From Chitinophaga sp. CF118 (lineage in GTDB: Bacteria > Bacteroidota > Bacteroidia > Chitinophagales > Chitinophagaceae), in contig NZ_FOMK01000003.1 of the NCBI RefSeq assembly GCF_900112615.1, positions 620,001 to 684,000 on the forward strand: a stretch of DNA of 64,000 bases, in the 5' to 3' direction. The notes below the pieces were generated by a model. That model made no database searches and had not been told where the DNA came from. It saw only the letters and a program-made list of their open reading frames with translations. The translations under genes and the position numbers were made by a program. Of the stretch, positions 9,436 to 17,947 are shown piece after piece (within the stretch, counting starts at the first letter, position 1; the number at the start of each line of letters is the position of its first letter).

Positions 9436-9981
9436 ATGGAAGAATTAACAGCAGGCAAAGGTTCCCGGGTACAACATGCCAGGTATGGTCCCGGTGTGAT
9501 CATTGGCGTTAAGTATGCACAATATGTGGTAACGTTCATGGATCAGGGTATTATCGACGTGGACAAAACAGATCCTCTTTTCGAGATCCTACACGCGGAA
9601 AATAAAACAATAGAGGTAGAAACGGTGTCTGCAGCTGAAACTTCCCTGCTTAAAATATTGAGGTTATGGAGCGATACTTCTGAGGTCGTTCCGTTAGGCG
9701 ATCGCTGGGAGGGGGGCACTATGCTGCTACAACCAAAAGATCCTAACCTGAAACCTAAAGAGGTGCCGGTAGAGGCATTCTTCCATAAAATAGTAATGGT
9801 ACGTGACCGTCTCCGGGTGCTGGAGCAGCAGATCAACAGTCATAAACTGCTGAGTGATGAAGACAAAGTGAATATGCAGCAATACATTACCCGTGTGTAC
9901 GGATCATTGACCACTTTCAATGTATTATTCAAGCAAAAAGAACACTGGTTTGTAGGGGGAAAAGGTACTGGTGAAGATTAA
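9436..9981 (+). CDS. Unknown protein with N-terminal SH3/tudor-like segment
   Basis: A 181-residue cytoplasmic protein with no signal peptide. The start (GSRVQHARYGPGVIIGV to about residue 40) resembles the small beta-barrel found at the C-terminus of UvrD/PcrA helicases and in other nucleic-acid-associated proteins. The rest is mixed alpha/beta, with a predicted helical hairpin around residues 115-160. I do not recognise a named family. It is probably a conserved Bacteroidota protein of unknown function. Confidence 0.75.
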   Translation: MEELTAGKGSRVQHARYGPGVIIGVKYAQYVVTFMDQGIIDVDKTDPLFEILHAENKTIEVETVSAAETSLLKILRLWSDTSEVVPLGDRWEGGTMLLQPKDPNLKPKEVPVEAFFHKIVMVRDRLRVLEQQINSHKLLSDEDKVNMQQYITRVYGSLTTFNVLFKQKEHWFVGGKGTGED

Positions 9982-10021
9982 CTTTTAAAAATAATGCGAT
10001 CTTACATCAACCTGACGGCCC

Positions 10022-10029
10022 TAAATTTG
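10022..10029 (+). promoter_or_regulatory. Possible -7 box for the 90-residue gene
   Basis: TAAATTTG matches TAnnTTTG and lies 40 bases before the ATG at 10070. No clear -33 box is seen. Confidence 0.4.
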
Positions 10030-10069
10030 TTATATAATATAACATTGTTCCATTTAAACGCAATGCCGT

Positions 10070-10342
10070 ATGAAAGATTTTACGTTAGATTTTGATCTGA
10101 AAGGTAGTAATTATGTGGTTGTAGTGCAGCCTCATGAATCAAGAGGGATAGAGCACTATAAAGCAGTACTGGATGAAGAGCATTCTATTGATTATTTAGT
10201 ACAGGTTAATGGTGTTCTTCAACCTAATGCCGATTATGCTGCCGACCCTCAGCTGGTAAATGCAATTGCTACCCGTATTCTTGAAGTGGTACATGTGAAT
10301 GATCGTGGAGAAGATGCCACATCTCACAGCTCTACACTATAA
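10070..10342 (+). CDS. Small conserved protein of unknown function
   Basis: A 90-residue soluble acidic protein with regular beta-strand-like spacing. There are no membrane segments and no motif I can name. The ATG follows a good -7 box and the codon use matches the neighbours, so it is likely a real gene. It converges on the histidine kinase gene and their stop codons overlap by six bases. Confidence 0.65.
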   Translation: MKDFTLDFDLKGSNYVVVVQPHESRGIEHYKAVLDEEHSIDYLVQVNGVLQPNADYAADPQLVNAIATRILEVVHVNDRGEDATSHSSTL

Positions 10343-11671
10343 TACAGAGTAGGGGAGATCTATATTAAAAGTAGTGCCTTTGTTTTCCTTAGAGTTTACA
10401 TGGATATCACCTCCATGTTGTTGCACCAGCTGTTTGCAGATATGAAGCCCAAGACCGGTAGAAGGCTCATGATTTAACCCCGGTCTGCCTGATGAGGTAA
10501 AACGGTCAAACAAGGCAGGCATAAGTTGTTGAGGTATACCTATACCGGTATCCGCCACCGAGATCCGGATTCCTCCCCTGTGTGTATGAACCCCTAAAGT
10601 GATAGCACCATCTTCCGGCGTAAATTTAACCGCATTGTGTAACAGGTTCTCTACTACACGTTGCATTTTTGCAGTATCGATATGTGCTTTAATCTCTTTG
10701 GGATGCAGTTCCAGTAATACCTTCCTGTTGTGCTTTGATTGCTGTACCCAGTTATCACGTACATTTTCTATCCATTGATTCAGCGAAATGTAGTTGGTCT
10801 GTAATTTATTACCATCATTTTTCTGTGCGGCCAGCAATAACTCTTCTATGATCTGGTCTGCTGTTTTGCAGGCATCCATAATCCATTCCATGTATTTGGT
10901 TTCCTGATCAGGCGTGTAGGGGTATTCCTGCATAAGATGGGCAATGGAACGGATTCCGGAAATCGGGTTGCGCAGGTCATGCGCCACTATAGCCAGGATT
11001 TCTGTTTTCATCTGATTAGCCTGTGCTATTTCCTGATTCTTTTTCTCAATTGTTTTTATCTTAATAAAATAATTGGCATGATAAGAATATAATAATCTGG
11101 AGATCACAAAAAAACAAAGCATAATTTCCCAGAACACAAAATGATTCATGGCCAGTGTAACCGGGTTCACCTGAAAAAGATGGATGAACAGGGTGAAAAT
11201 TATGCCTGTAATGCCAATCAGAATCAGCAATTCCCATATAGCGATTATGAAGGCCACAGCGACAACCAGTACTCCTATCAGCAGCATGGTCATCGTATTT
11301 TTAGGGTTATGCTGCGCAATAAAAGTCACGGCCATAGTACAGGATATAACCACCTGGGAATACAGCAATGTAATAAAGTAATATTGATTTTGCCTGTTAA
11401 CCGGAACTTTTTTTCTGATAATGAATACGATACATGCCACCAGGAAAGAGCCGGAAATCATGCAGATATTTGTAGTACTCAGTTCACGGAATTGTTGCTG
11501 AGGAAGTGCATGCGTTTGAGGTAAAGAATCCGCTATTATACGTACCACAGATGCGGCAATAGCTACTACGAACGAAACTACACCTGTTACTTTCAGGTTC
11601 AGGTTTCGGACGTTATAATTAAATTCCTCCCTGAATGCTGATTCAATAGGAGAGAACAAGTATAATTTCAT
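10337..11671 (-). CDS. Membrane sensor histidine kinase
   Basis: A 444-residue kinase. Six or seven membrane helices fill residues about 28-205 with no large periplasmic domain, so the signal is probably sensed in or near the membrane. A short coiled linker leads to the H-box AHDLRNP (His about 230), then the N-box NLLHNAVKFTP, G1 DTGIGIP and G2 GLGLHI. No response regulator is adjacent, so it is an orphan kinase. The stop overlaps the convergent small gene by six bases. Confidence 0.9.
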   Translation of the reverse strand: MKLYLFSPIESAFREEFNYNVRNLNLKVTGVVSFVVAIAASVVRIIADSLPQTHALPQQQFRELSTTNICMISGSFLVACIVFIIRKKVPVNRQNQYYFITLLYSQVVISCTMAVTFIAQHNPKNTMTMLLIGVLVVAVAFIIAIWELLILIGITGIIFTLFIHLFQVNPVTLAMNHFVFWEIMLCFFVISRLLYSYHANYFIKIKTIEKKNQEIAQANQMKTEILAIVAHDLRNPISGIRSIAHLMQEYPYTPDQETKYMEWIMDACKTADQIIEELLLAAQKNDGNKLQTNYISLNQWIENVRDNWVQQSKHNRKVLLELHPKEIKAHIDTAKMQRVVENLLHNAVKFTPEDGAITLGVHTHRGGIRISVADTGIGIPQQLMPALFDRFTSSGRPGLNHEPSTGLGLHICKQLVQQHGGDIHVNSKENKGTTFNIDLPYSVL

Positions 11672-12044
11672 GTGGTGATAGATAGGTATATCGATCCTAA
11701 ATGCTATTGACCGGCAAGTTAGTTATAATTTAATGACCTGTTAAATATTATTGTTCAAAAAAAGAGTTATCCCGCTGTCTTATCGATTACCCTCCGGGCA
11801 ATTTTGATCACCTCAGTCGTTTATTAGCAAAACAGATCTGTCGGAGGGAACGACTAAAACAGGCAAAATGAATGACCAGAAATTTATCTGGTTTAGTCAG
11901 GATGCAGATAGCAGATAAGGGGCAGTGCATTTGTATAATAAAGCCCTGGAACCTTCAGGCCCAGGGCTTTATTAAGTCTGATTTATTACTAATAATATTT
12001 AATGAAAGCCCAACTCAAAGCTGGTTTTCATCAGGAATATTTAT
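11672..12044. other. Intergenic region upstream of the histidine kinase
   Basis: 373 bases with no supported gene. It contains the terminator at 11936-11974; the part next to the kinase start is AT-rich and probably carries its promoter, but no clear TAnnTTTG box was found. Confidence 0.6.
11936..11974 (-). terminator. Terminator of the YceI/membrane-protein genes
   Basis: 14-bp perfect arms (11936-11949 / 11961-11974) with an 11-base loop, A-rich before and T-rich after. It lies 70 bases past the stop of the minus-strand gene at 12045 and could act in both directions. Confidence 0.75.
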
Positions 12045-12437
12045 TTATACAGATTTAGCGAATAATGGCTTAAGTGTAAACCACGCCAGTGCGGGAAAGA
12101 AGTGCATTGGAATAGCTAATCCGGGAAATAATTCCGGCATCTCGGTTTCCAGTGGCAGTTTTGCTGCAATTGGCCCCAGGATGGTAGCAAAGGTGAGGAT
12201 TGAAAAGAGGAGGTTGAAAACGGCCTCTGTTTTATCTTTCAGCACTTTACTTAACAGGAAGTAACCCACAGCTGCAATTAAACAGCCAAGGATACAGCTT
12301 ATCATTATATTCACCGGTTTGGCTACATTCGTAAAGCCATCTCCTAATGATGATGCATACACTTTCTGGTAAATAAGACCGGCAATGCCTGCCAGTACAC
12401 CCGATACTGCTCCCAGTATTAATAATTTCTTCAGCAT
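12045..12437 (-). CDS. Small integral membrane protein of unknown function
   Basis: A 130-residue protein with four predicted membrane helices (about 4-24, 43-63, 72-95 and 104-125). No catalytic motif is recognised. It follows the shorter YceI gene by 23 bases in the same direction, so it is probably cotranscribed with both YceI genes. Confidence 0.7.
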   Translation of the reverse strand: MLKKLLILGAVSGVLAGIAGLIYQKVYASSLGDGFTNVAKPVNIMISCILGCLIAAVGYFLLSKVLKDKTEAVFNLLFSILTFATILGPIAAKLPLETEMPELFPGLAIPMHFFPALAWFTLKPLFAKSV

Positions 12438-12460
12438 GTTGCAGATTTAAGAATGATCAT

Positions 12461-12994
12461 TTACTTGGTAACGGGAACCGCTACTGTTACTTTGATGTTA
12501 TCTGAAACATCACCACCTGGTTTTCCGATATGGAAATCATTACGGTTTACGTTAAAGGTACCATTGAAAGTAGCTGCGTTGCCTTTACGCTGAAAGGTAA
12601 AAGGAATAGTAAATTCCTTTTTCACACCATGTATTTCGAGATCACCGGTAACCTGGTATGCGTTACCTGCTTTCACTATTTTCTTTGATACGTAATGTAT
12701 AACAGGATATTTGGTAGCATCAAACCATTCATCGCTTTTAGCGTGTTTGTTCTGTAAACCATTACCTGTATTGATGGATGCAACGTCTATGGTTACATCA
12801 AAACCTGATGTAGCAGGATTTGCTTCATCGAAAGTGATACTGCCTTTGAATGTTTTGAAGATACCACCTACTTCATTACTGGCAAAGCTGATGTTATACT
12901 TATCAGTTATTTTCCAGGTAGGAGCTACTACTGTAAAGGCAAACACTGCTGCCATGAGCAGCAGTGTTACTGAAAATATTGCTAATTTCTTCAT
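12461..12994 (-). CDS. YceI-like family protein (secreted)
   Basis: A 177-residue exported lipocalin-like protein. The N-terminal hydrophobic segment is a signal peptide or anchor. The YceI pattern is clear: WKITDKYNISF, then GGIFKTFKGSI, IDVASINTGN and DEWFDATKYPVI, then a V-x-GDLEIHGVKKE strand. YceI proteins bind isoprenoid-type lipids such as polyisoprenoids in a beta-barrel pocket. Paralogue of the next YceI gene upstream, 11 bases away, in one operon. Confidence 0.9.
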   Translation of the reverse strand: MKKLAIFSVTLLLMAAVFAFTVVAPTWKITDKYNISFASNEVGGIFKTFKGSITFDEANPATSGFDVTIDVASINTGNGLQNKHAKSDEWFDATKYPVIHYVSKKIVKAGNAYQVTGDLEIHGVKKEFTIPFTFQRKGNAATFNGTFNVNRNDFHIGKPGGDVSDNIKVTVAVPVTK

Positions 12995-13005
12995 TGTTGT
13001 TAAAC

Positions 13006-13575
13006 TTATTCTTTAACAAATTCGCCGTTTCCTTTGATAGAAACATCTTCGCCCAGCATTGCAGCAGGCATTCCAGCAGCAATACCAAATACGGAACGTT
13101 TGATAACACCGGTGAATTGGAAACCAACTTCGGTTTTCTTGCTCATCGGATTAACGGTAGTACCGCCTAAAACTGCATCCAGAACAACTGATTTAGTTAC
13201 ACCATGTAAAGTCAGGTCGCCAGTTACTTTGTAGTTTTTAGCGCCAACTTTCTTGAAAGAAGTGCTTTTGAAAGTCAGTGTTGGATATTTTTCAGCATCG
13301 AAGAAATCCGGACCCTGCAGGTGCTTATCACGCATTTCGTTGTCTGTGCTGATGCTTTTAACATCTACAGTAACTTCAATTACTGCGTCAGAGAAATCTT
13401 CTTTTGCAGAAGTGATTTTAGCTTCAAAAGCCTTAAAATTACCTTCGCTTTCAGCAATACCTAAGTGGGTAACACCATAAGACAGTCTGGAATGAGCTTT
13501 ATCTACGCTCCAGGTCTGTGCGAAAGTAGTTGCGGACAGGGCTAAGAAAGACGCAATGATTGTTAATTTTTTCAT
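13006..13575 (-). CDS. YceI family protein (secreted)
   Basis: A 189-residue periplasmic protein with a typical signal peptide ending TTFAQ. The hallmark YceI pieces are W-x-VDKAHSRLSYGVTHLG, VDVKSISTDN, DFFDAEKYP and GDLTLHGVTK. It is closer to canonical YceI than its neighbour. First gene of a three-gene minus-strand set with the second YceI and the four-helix protein. The HxlR-type regulator is encoded divergently 296 bases away and may control this set (inference). Confidence 0.93.
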   Translation of the reverse strand: MKKLTIIASFLALSATTFAQTWSVDKAHSRLSYGVTHLGIAESEGNFKAFEAKITSAKEDFSDAVIEVTVDVKSISTDNEMRDKHLQGPDFFDAEKYPTLTFKSTSFKKVGAKNYKVTGDLTLHGVTKSVVLDAVLGGTTVNPMSKKTEVGFQFTGVIKRSVFGIAAGMPAAMLGEDVSIKGNGEFVKE

Positions 13576-13835
13576 GTTTACTCGTGTTTTTAAGATTGAA
13601 TTTTAAGATTGAAAGTTATCCGTATTGTAAAATTATACTTTTTTTCTGATGATTGATGTTTCAACATATATTTCTTCTGAATATACTTCTCTTCACTGTA
13701 CCTGCTAAAATCATTTAATCACTGGTTTAAATATTTGTTATAAATTTACATTCTTAAGAGCGTTACTCTCTTTTGGAGAGTCAAAGGTATATGGAGTGTA
13801 ACTTCTAAACAAGAGGGCACCAATATGAGCCTTAC

Positions 13836-13849
13836 TTACTTTTTAGTAA
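13836..13849. promoter_or_regulatory. Possible HxlR operator
   Basis: TTACT-TTTT-AGTAA inverted repeat, 22 bases before the HxlR-family start and between it and the divergent YceI genes. Similar spaced inverted repeats are bound by HxlR-type regulators, so autoregulation is plausible. Confidence 0.35.
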
Positions 13850-13871
13850 CAATCGTGAAAATCAAATTGTT

Positions 13872-14264
13872 ATGGCAGAAAAAAAAGCAGATCAATTTTC
13901 AGCAGCGGTAAACTGTCCTATCAGGCAGGTACTGGACCGCTTCGGTGATAAATGGTCTATACTGGTAGTGGAATTGCTTTCTCATAAGGGTAGATTAAGG
14001 TTTAGTGAGATTGGGCAGCATATAGGGGATATTTCTCAGAAAATGCTCACGGTAACACTGCGTTCACTGGAATCAGACGGGTTGATTCTGAGGGAGATCT
14101 TCCCGGAAATACCGCCCCGTGTGGAATATGAATTAACGCCCCTTGGTATGAGCCTTGTTCCCCAAATTGAAAGCTTAACTAACTGGGGGAAGGAACATCT
14201 TGAAACGATTTTGCATAACCGGAAAACATACGAATTAAGACAAAAGAAGAAAATAACCTACTAG
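13872..14264 (+). CDS. HxlR-family transcriptional regulator
   Basis: A 130-residue winged-helix regulator. NCPIRQVLDRFGDKWS with Cys15 near the N-terminus is the family start; that cysteine is the redox-sensing residue in members such as HypR and YodB. RFSEIGQHIGDISQKMLT is the recognition region, and RVEYELTPLG is the wing. It probably responds to electrophile or oxidative stress. It is read away from the YceI genes. Confidence 0.9.
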   Translation: MAEKKADQFSAAVNCPIRQVLDRFGDKWSILVVELLSHKGRLRFSEIGQHIGDISQKMLTVTLRSLESDGLILREIFPEIPPRVEYELTPLGMSLVPQIESLTNWGKEHLETILHNRKTYELRQKKKITY

Positions 14265-14378
14265 GTGTTTATAGTTCGCTCTAGGCATAATTTCTACATA
14301 AATATCTGCAGGGAACTCTCCGGAAATAACATTTTTATCTGATTCTCAATGGCTCATCCCGGTGGGCAAAGAACTAAT

Positions 14379-14420
14379 GTTCAAATAAAAAGCTCCCTTT
14401 TGGGAGCTTTTTATTTGAAC
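14379..14420. terminator. Bidirectional terminator, 19-bp perfect arms
   Basis: Arms 14379-14397 and 14402-14420 are perfectly complementary with a TTTT loop. A GC stem flanked by A and T tracts fits a shared terminator for the convergent HxlR and dioxygenase genes. Confidence 0.9.
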
Positions 14421-14423
14421 ATA

Positions 14424-15233
14424 TTATTTTACTATCCCTGCAAAACGTTGATAAAACAGGGTAGGGCTATTTTCATTTTTAGGTTCGTATTTACCCGCAA
14501 TAAGAGGAACATAAATAACCCTTCTGCGACTCGCTTCTCCAACAACTGAAGATTGCGCTACACGGTGCCAGAGCCTTCCATCATGTACGGTAAGATCACC
14601 TGCCTTAGGCATAATAGCAATCTCATTTTTATCAGGACGGTGGTCTATAAAGTACCTTTTCTTAAACAACATACTGAACAGGCCTTGCTTGTGTGTACCT
14701 GGTATGATCCTTAACCCGCCATTCTCAGGCTGCAGGGTACTCAGATGCAAACCCATATTCAACATCGGATTCAGACGGCCTCCCATAAAGATATCCCGCA
14801 GGCCATCTGTATGCCATCCCATTTTGGTGAACTTACTTTCAGGCCCGTTTACGTAATGATTAAATACCATTCCGTCTTTTTCGTTTTCCCCTATACGTGC
14901 GCCGGGGCCTATCAGTTCCAGTAATGACTGAATACGTGCATCTTTCAGCAGTTCAGACAATACAGTTGTGTGTTGGTTTATAAATGCAAAACGTTGTACA
15001 ATTTTATTGCCATTCAGGTCTGTACCATATTTAATAGGTACTCCGTTTATTTTTTCTACATTTTCACTAATCCACTTTTCTTGTACCTTTTCTGATGCGT
15101 CTATGATGCTCTGTACAGTTGCTGCATCCAGTACGTTGGAAAAGTGAATGTATCCGTGCTTCTCGAAAAATGCTTTTTGTTCTTCTGTGAGTGTATCGCC
15201 CAGTGTGAACGTAGTATAAGCTGCTGTTGCCAT
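14424..15233 (-). CDS. Phytanoyl-CoA dioxygenase family protein
   Basis: A 269-residue Fe(II)/2-oxoglutarate-dependent oxygenase. The metal ligands are visible as GWHTDGL (His-x-Asp, residues about 155-160) and the distal His in LWHRVAQ (about 227); an Arg cluster SRRRVIYV follows for 2-oxoglutarate. It probably hydroxylates a small molecule or lipid; the family is broad, so the substrate is not assigned. It stands alone, convergent with the HxlR gene. Confidence 0.85.
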   Translation of the reverse strand: MATAAYTTFTLGDTLTEEQKAFFEKHGYIHFSNVLDAATVQSIIDASEKVQEKWISENVEKINGVPIKYGTDLNGNKIVQRFAFINQHTTVLSELLKDARIQSLLELIGPGARIGENEKDGMVFNHYVNGPESKFTKMGWHTDGLRDIFMGGRLNPMLNMGLHLSTLQPENGGLRIIPGTHKQGLFSMLFKKRYFIDHRPDKNEIAIMPKAGDLTVHDGRLWHRVAQSSVVGEASRRRVIYVPLIAGKYEPKNENSPTLFYQRFAGIVK

Positions 15234-15465
15234 GTTAAAGGAAATGTTTAAGTTGATGATGTTTCTTACTAGCCAGATAGTTCGCTATGAGGATGATAGA
15301 AGGAAAAATCAGCTCCAACAGTAAGGACATCTCTTACTGGTTGGTAAAGAAAACAGGCGAAGTAATCGTATTGTAGTCGATGGTGGTAGCATTTTATTAG
15401 TCTACTGAATTAATAGGATAAAGGTAAGGACTTTTTACAAGTTACAAAAATAAACTATAATTGAC

Positions 15466-16239
15466 TTATTTTTTGTAAAAACTTGCAGCAATTTTTTCTA
15501 CTAAGTTTTTAGGAAACAGTCGCGTAGAGAAGGCGCTAATAGCATTTATTGCCCCCGGAATGATCTCTGCCTTCTTCCGGAACATCCCCTTTAAGGCAAT
15601 GCCGGCCACATGATCCGGATGCATGCCAAACTTCTCTGCGGTGGCCTTAATAGCCTGTAAACCAGCCCTGTCTATAAAATTAGTATTTACCGGACCAGGC
15701 GAAAGGCAGGTAACAGAAACCGTACTCCCTTTCAATTCCTGCCTTAACCCTCTGGTGAAACTCAACACAAAGGCTTTTGATGCCGCGTAAAGGCTAAACG
15801 TTGGTACGGCCTGATAAGCAGCTGTACTTGAAACATTAAGGATATACGATTGCGGTTGTGCTTTTAGCATAGGCAGCAAGTGAAAACACAATGCTACCGG
15901 GGTATGCATATTTACCTGCAGCATCTCCGCCTGTTTGTCCAGGTTTGATGTTTCAAACGGACCCCATACGCCGTAACCTGCATTATTAATAAGAATTGAT
16001 ACAGTATAGTGGTTGGTTGTACACCAGTTAAATACAGTTATCGCTGCGTTTGGAAGTGAAAGATCTAACGCCAGACAGTTTACCTGTACATTATAATTGG
16101 TTTTTAGTGTATCTGCCAAGGCCTCCAGTTCCTTGCCAGACCGCGCTATCAGTAAGAGGTCGTAATGTTTTTGTGCCAGGGCCGTAGCTATCGATTTCCC
16201 AATACCCTTACTGGCTCCTGTAATTAATGCGTATGCCAT
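15466..16239 (-). CDS. Short-chain dehydrogenase/reductase
   Basis: A 257-residue classical SDR: cofactor loop TGASKGIG at residue 7, NNAGYG at about 87, catalytic Ser in NVSSTAAYQ and the Tyr-Lys pair in YAASK. The hydrophobic C-terminus (AFSTRLFPKNLVEKI) resembles the DltE/YqjQ-type SDRs acting on acyl chains or steroids. Substrate unknown. Single gene. Confidence 0.88.
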   Translation of the reverse strand: MAYALITGASKGIGKSIATALAQKHYDLLLIARSGKELEALADTLKTNYNVQVNCLALDLSLPNAAITVFNWCTTNHYTVSILINNAGYGVWGPFETSNLDKQAEMLQVNMHTPVALCFHLLPMLKAQPQSYILNVSSTAAYQAVPTFSLYAASKAFVLSFTRGLRQELKGSTVSVTCLSPGPVNTNFIDRAGLQAIKATAEKFGMHPDHVAGIALKGMFRKKAEIIPGAINAISAFSTRLFPKNLVEKIAASFYKK

Positions 16240-16385
16240 AAATTAGTGAATACCCTTAAAATTCGAGGCGGAAAGGTAGTGTTATTTTTAACAATATGAA
16301 AACGACCCCTATACGGTGGGGCTACTATAATGACTAAACTGTTATAAAAATGATGATAATTAGATCGTAAGTGTAGGAAAACAGG

Positions 16386-16417
16386 AAGGGCGGTAAGAAT
16401 ACCGCCCTTAATTTTTT
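16386..16417 (+). terminator. Orphan intrinsic terminator
   Basis: 10-bp perfect GC-rich arms (16386-16395 / 16400-16409), AGAA loop, then a T run at 16412-16417. No plus-strand gene lies within 2 kb upstream, so it suggests a non-coding transcript. Confidence 0.75.
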
Positions 16418-17022
16418 AACCATATCCTATGAAAAACCTGAACCAAAGATATAAGTCCAGCTACTGCCCGTAAGTCAATTTTGGTAAAGGGTGTATTTTA
16501 TCTGGTTAACGCTAGAAAAATCACTCCGTTAACTAAAAATTAACGAATACGTAATCGTTTAAGCTCTTAAATCACCTTATATACCCAGCCCTATAACCCT
16601 AATTAAACTCACCCCTTCTTCCTTACTGGCCCATAATTCACCTCCTTCCACATGCTAACTCATAACTCATTCTTAATCAATCCAGATTCAACCCTTCTAC
16701 TTCTTCCTTCAACTCGTTTTTTCCATAATTCTTTCTTTCTCATCTCTTATTGGGTGCCTCTAAGTCTCACTTTTACCTGGTTTGTCCTTGATTCTTTTTT
16801 CCAATTGTAAAAGAAGAAAGGTATTTTGCCGGGCATTCAGCTGCATAGTACGCAACAGGGAAGACCAAATCCTGAAATGGAAACTGCCTGCGGAATTGGA
16901 AACCATTTTGAAGGGCCGGCCAGGACGCATTGAAACACATTAATAACCATATTGTTGGCGGTAGTAACATAAATTGAAGAAATAAATATCCACATTATGT
17001 TGAAAGAATGCATTAATTCAAA

Positions 17023-17054
17023 TATGTTGCAACACGCATATTGTCTTATCTTTG
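17023..17054 (+). promoter_or_regulatory. Promoter and possible autorepressor site of the MarR gene
   Basis: TTG (17027-17029), 17 bases, then TATCTTTG (17047-17054), a perfect TAnnTTTG box. An imperfect palindrome TATG...CATA (17023-17040), with a perfect GTTGCAAC core (17026-17033), covers the -33 region and fits MarR autorepression. The ATG is 4 bases after the -7 box. Confidence 0.6.
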
Positions 17055-17058
17055 AAGT

Positions 17059-17511
17059 ATGAGAATAGAGCAAGCGATTAATCAACGGAAGTTCCGGGAT
17101 GAACATCATAAGGTGGTTGTAAACCTGCTTTATACCGGTAATTGGTTAAGGGATGCATTGGGGACTAGCCTGAAAGAACATGGCCTTTTACCACAACATT
17201 ATAATGCCTTACGTATTATCAGGGGCCGTCATCCAGAACCATTATCTGCAGGCAGCATAAAAGAAGTAATGCTGGACAAGGCGAGTGATGTTACCCGTTT
17301 GCTGGACAAACTGGAAAAACTCAGCTATATTCAGCGCAAACTTTGTCCGCACAACCGGCGCAAAATGGATATCAATATCACGCAAGAGGGATTACAGTTA
17401 CTCGATGAACTGGATGTTCCTATGGACAGCTTTTATAATGACCTTACAGAAAGGCTTACAGAAGATGAGGCAAGGGAGCTAAGCGACCTGCTGGATAAAA
17501 TGCGCGGATAA
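17059..17511 (+). CDS. MarR-family transcriptional regulator
   Basis: A 150-residue dimeric winged-helix regulator. It contains the family pattern GLLPQHYNALRII, the recognition region KASDVTRLLDKLEKL and the wing CPHNRRKMDINITQEG. The start codon sits almost on the predicted transcript start, so the mRNA may be leaderless. Targets cannot be told; no operon partner follows. Confidence 0.9.
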   Translation: MRIEQAINQRKFRDEHHKVVVNLLYTGNWLRDALGTSLKEHGLLPQHYNALRIIRGRHPEPLSAGSIKEVMLDKASDVTRLLDKLEKLSYIQRKLCPHNRRKMDINITQEGLQLLDELDVPMDSFYNDLTERLTEDEARELSDLLDKMRG

Positions 17512-17947
17512 CAATATCTTTATTCATATGCGGTGTGCTTTCCATGTAAATTTTTTTCTCCTGATATTTTGCTGCGGGCTTCATGCTAACGCAGAAAAAA
17601 TCAGGTGCACACAACAGTTCAAACAATTTTCTGCTATTTCTCATGGCCATCACGATGCGCCGGCTATCACTATCGAAATTATCAATAACCAAACTGTAGT
17701 TCCTTCCCAAACGGATGCTCCTAATGGTAACTGTTATTTTAAAACATATTTTTTTACCCCGGTTGTTCCTGTTAGCAATAAGATCCTGATAAGACGCTTA
17801 CTGCCCGATGTACACGCTATTGTAAAATTGCTCATTTTTCCCCAGCACATTTTTTGGTGAGTTTCTGTTTATCTTACTATCTATAAACCTGCCTGATGAT
17901 TTGCTTTTTCATCAGACGGATTTTACGTTACGAACTAAATTTACCGG
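17512..17947. other. Intergenic region before the antiporter gene
   Basis: 436 bases. A plus-strand reading frame (17528-17860) has a hydrophobic start but no family resemblance and a frame conflict on the other strand, so I do not call it. A small hairpin (CTGATGA...TCATCAG, about 17894-17916) precedes the antiporter gene. Confidence 0.5.

Larger units (their letters stand above)
16240..17058. other. Long intergenic region, possible small RNA
   Basis: 819 bases with no supported protein. It holds a strong plus-strand hairpin terminator at 16386-16417 that no plus-strand gene explains, so an RNA of up to about 150 bases may end there. After it comes a 14-codon reading frame at about 16430 and several TTAAC repeats (16503-16545). 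The right end carries the marR promoter. Confidence 0.45.

Noticed and set aside
17528..17860. A 110-codon frame with a hydrophobic start before the antiporter gene
   Set aside because: No family, the opposite strand is also open, and composition does not match neighbours.
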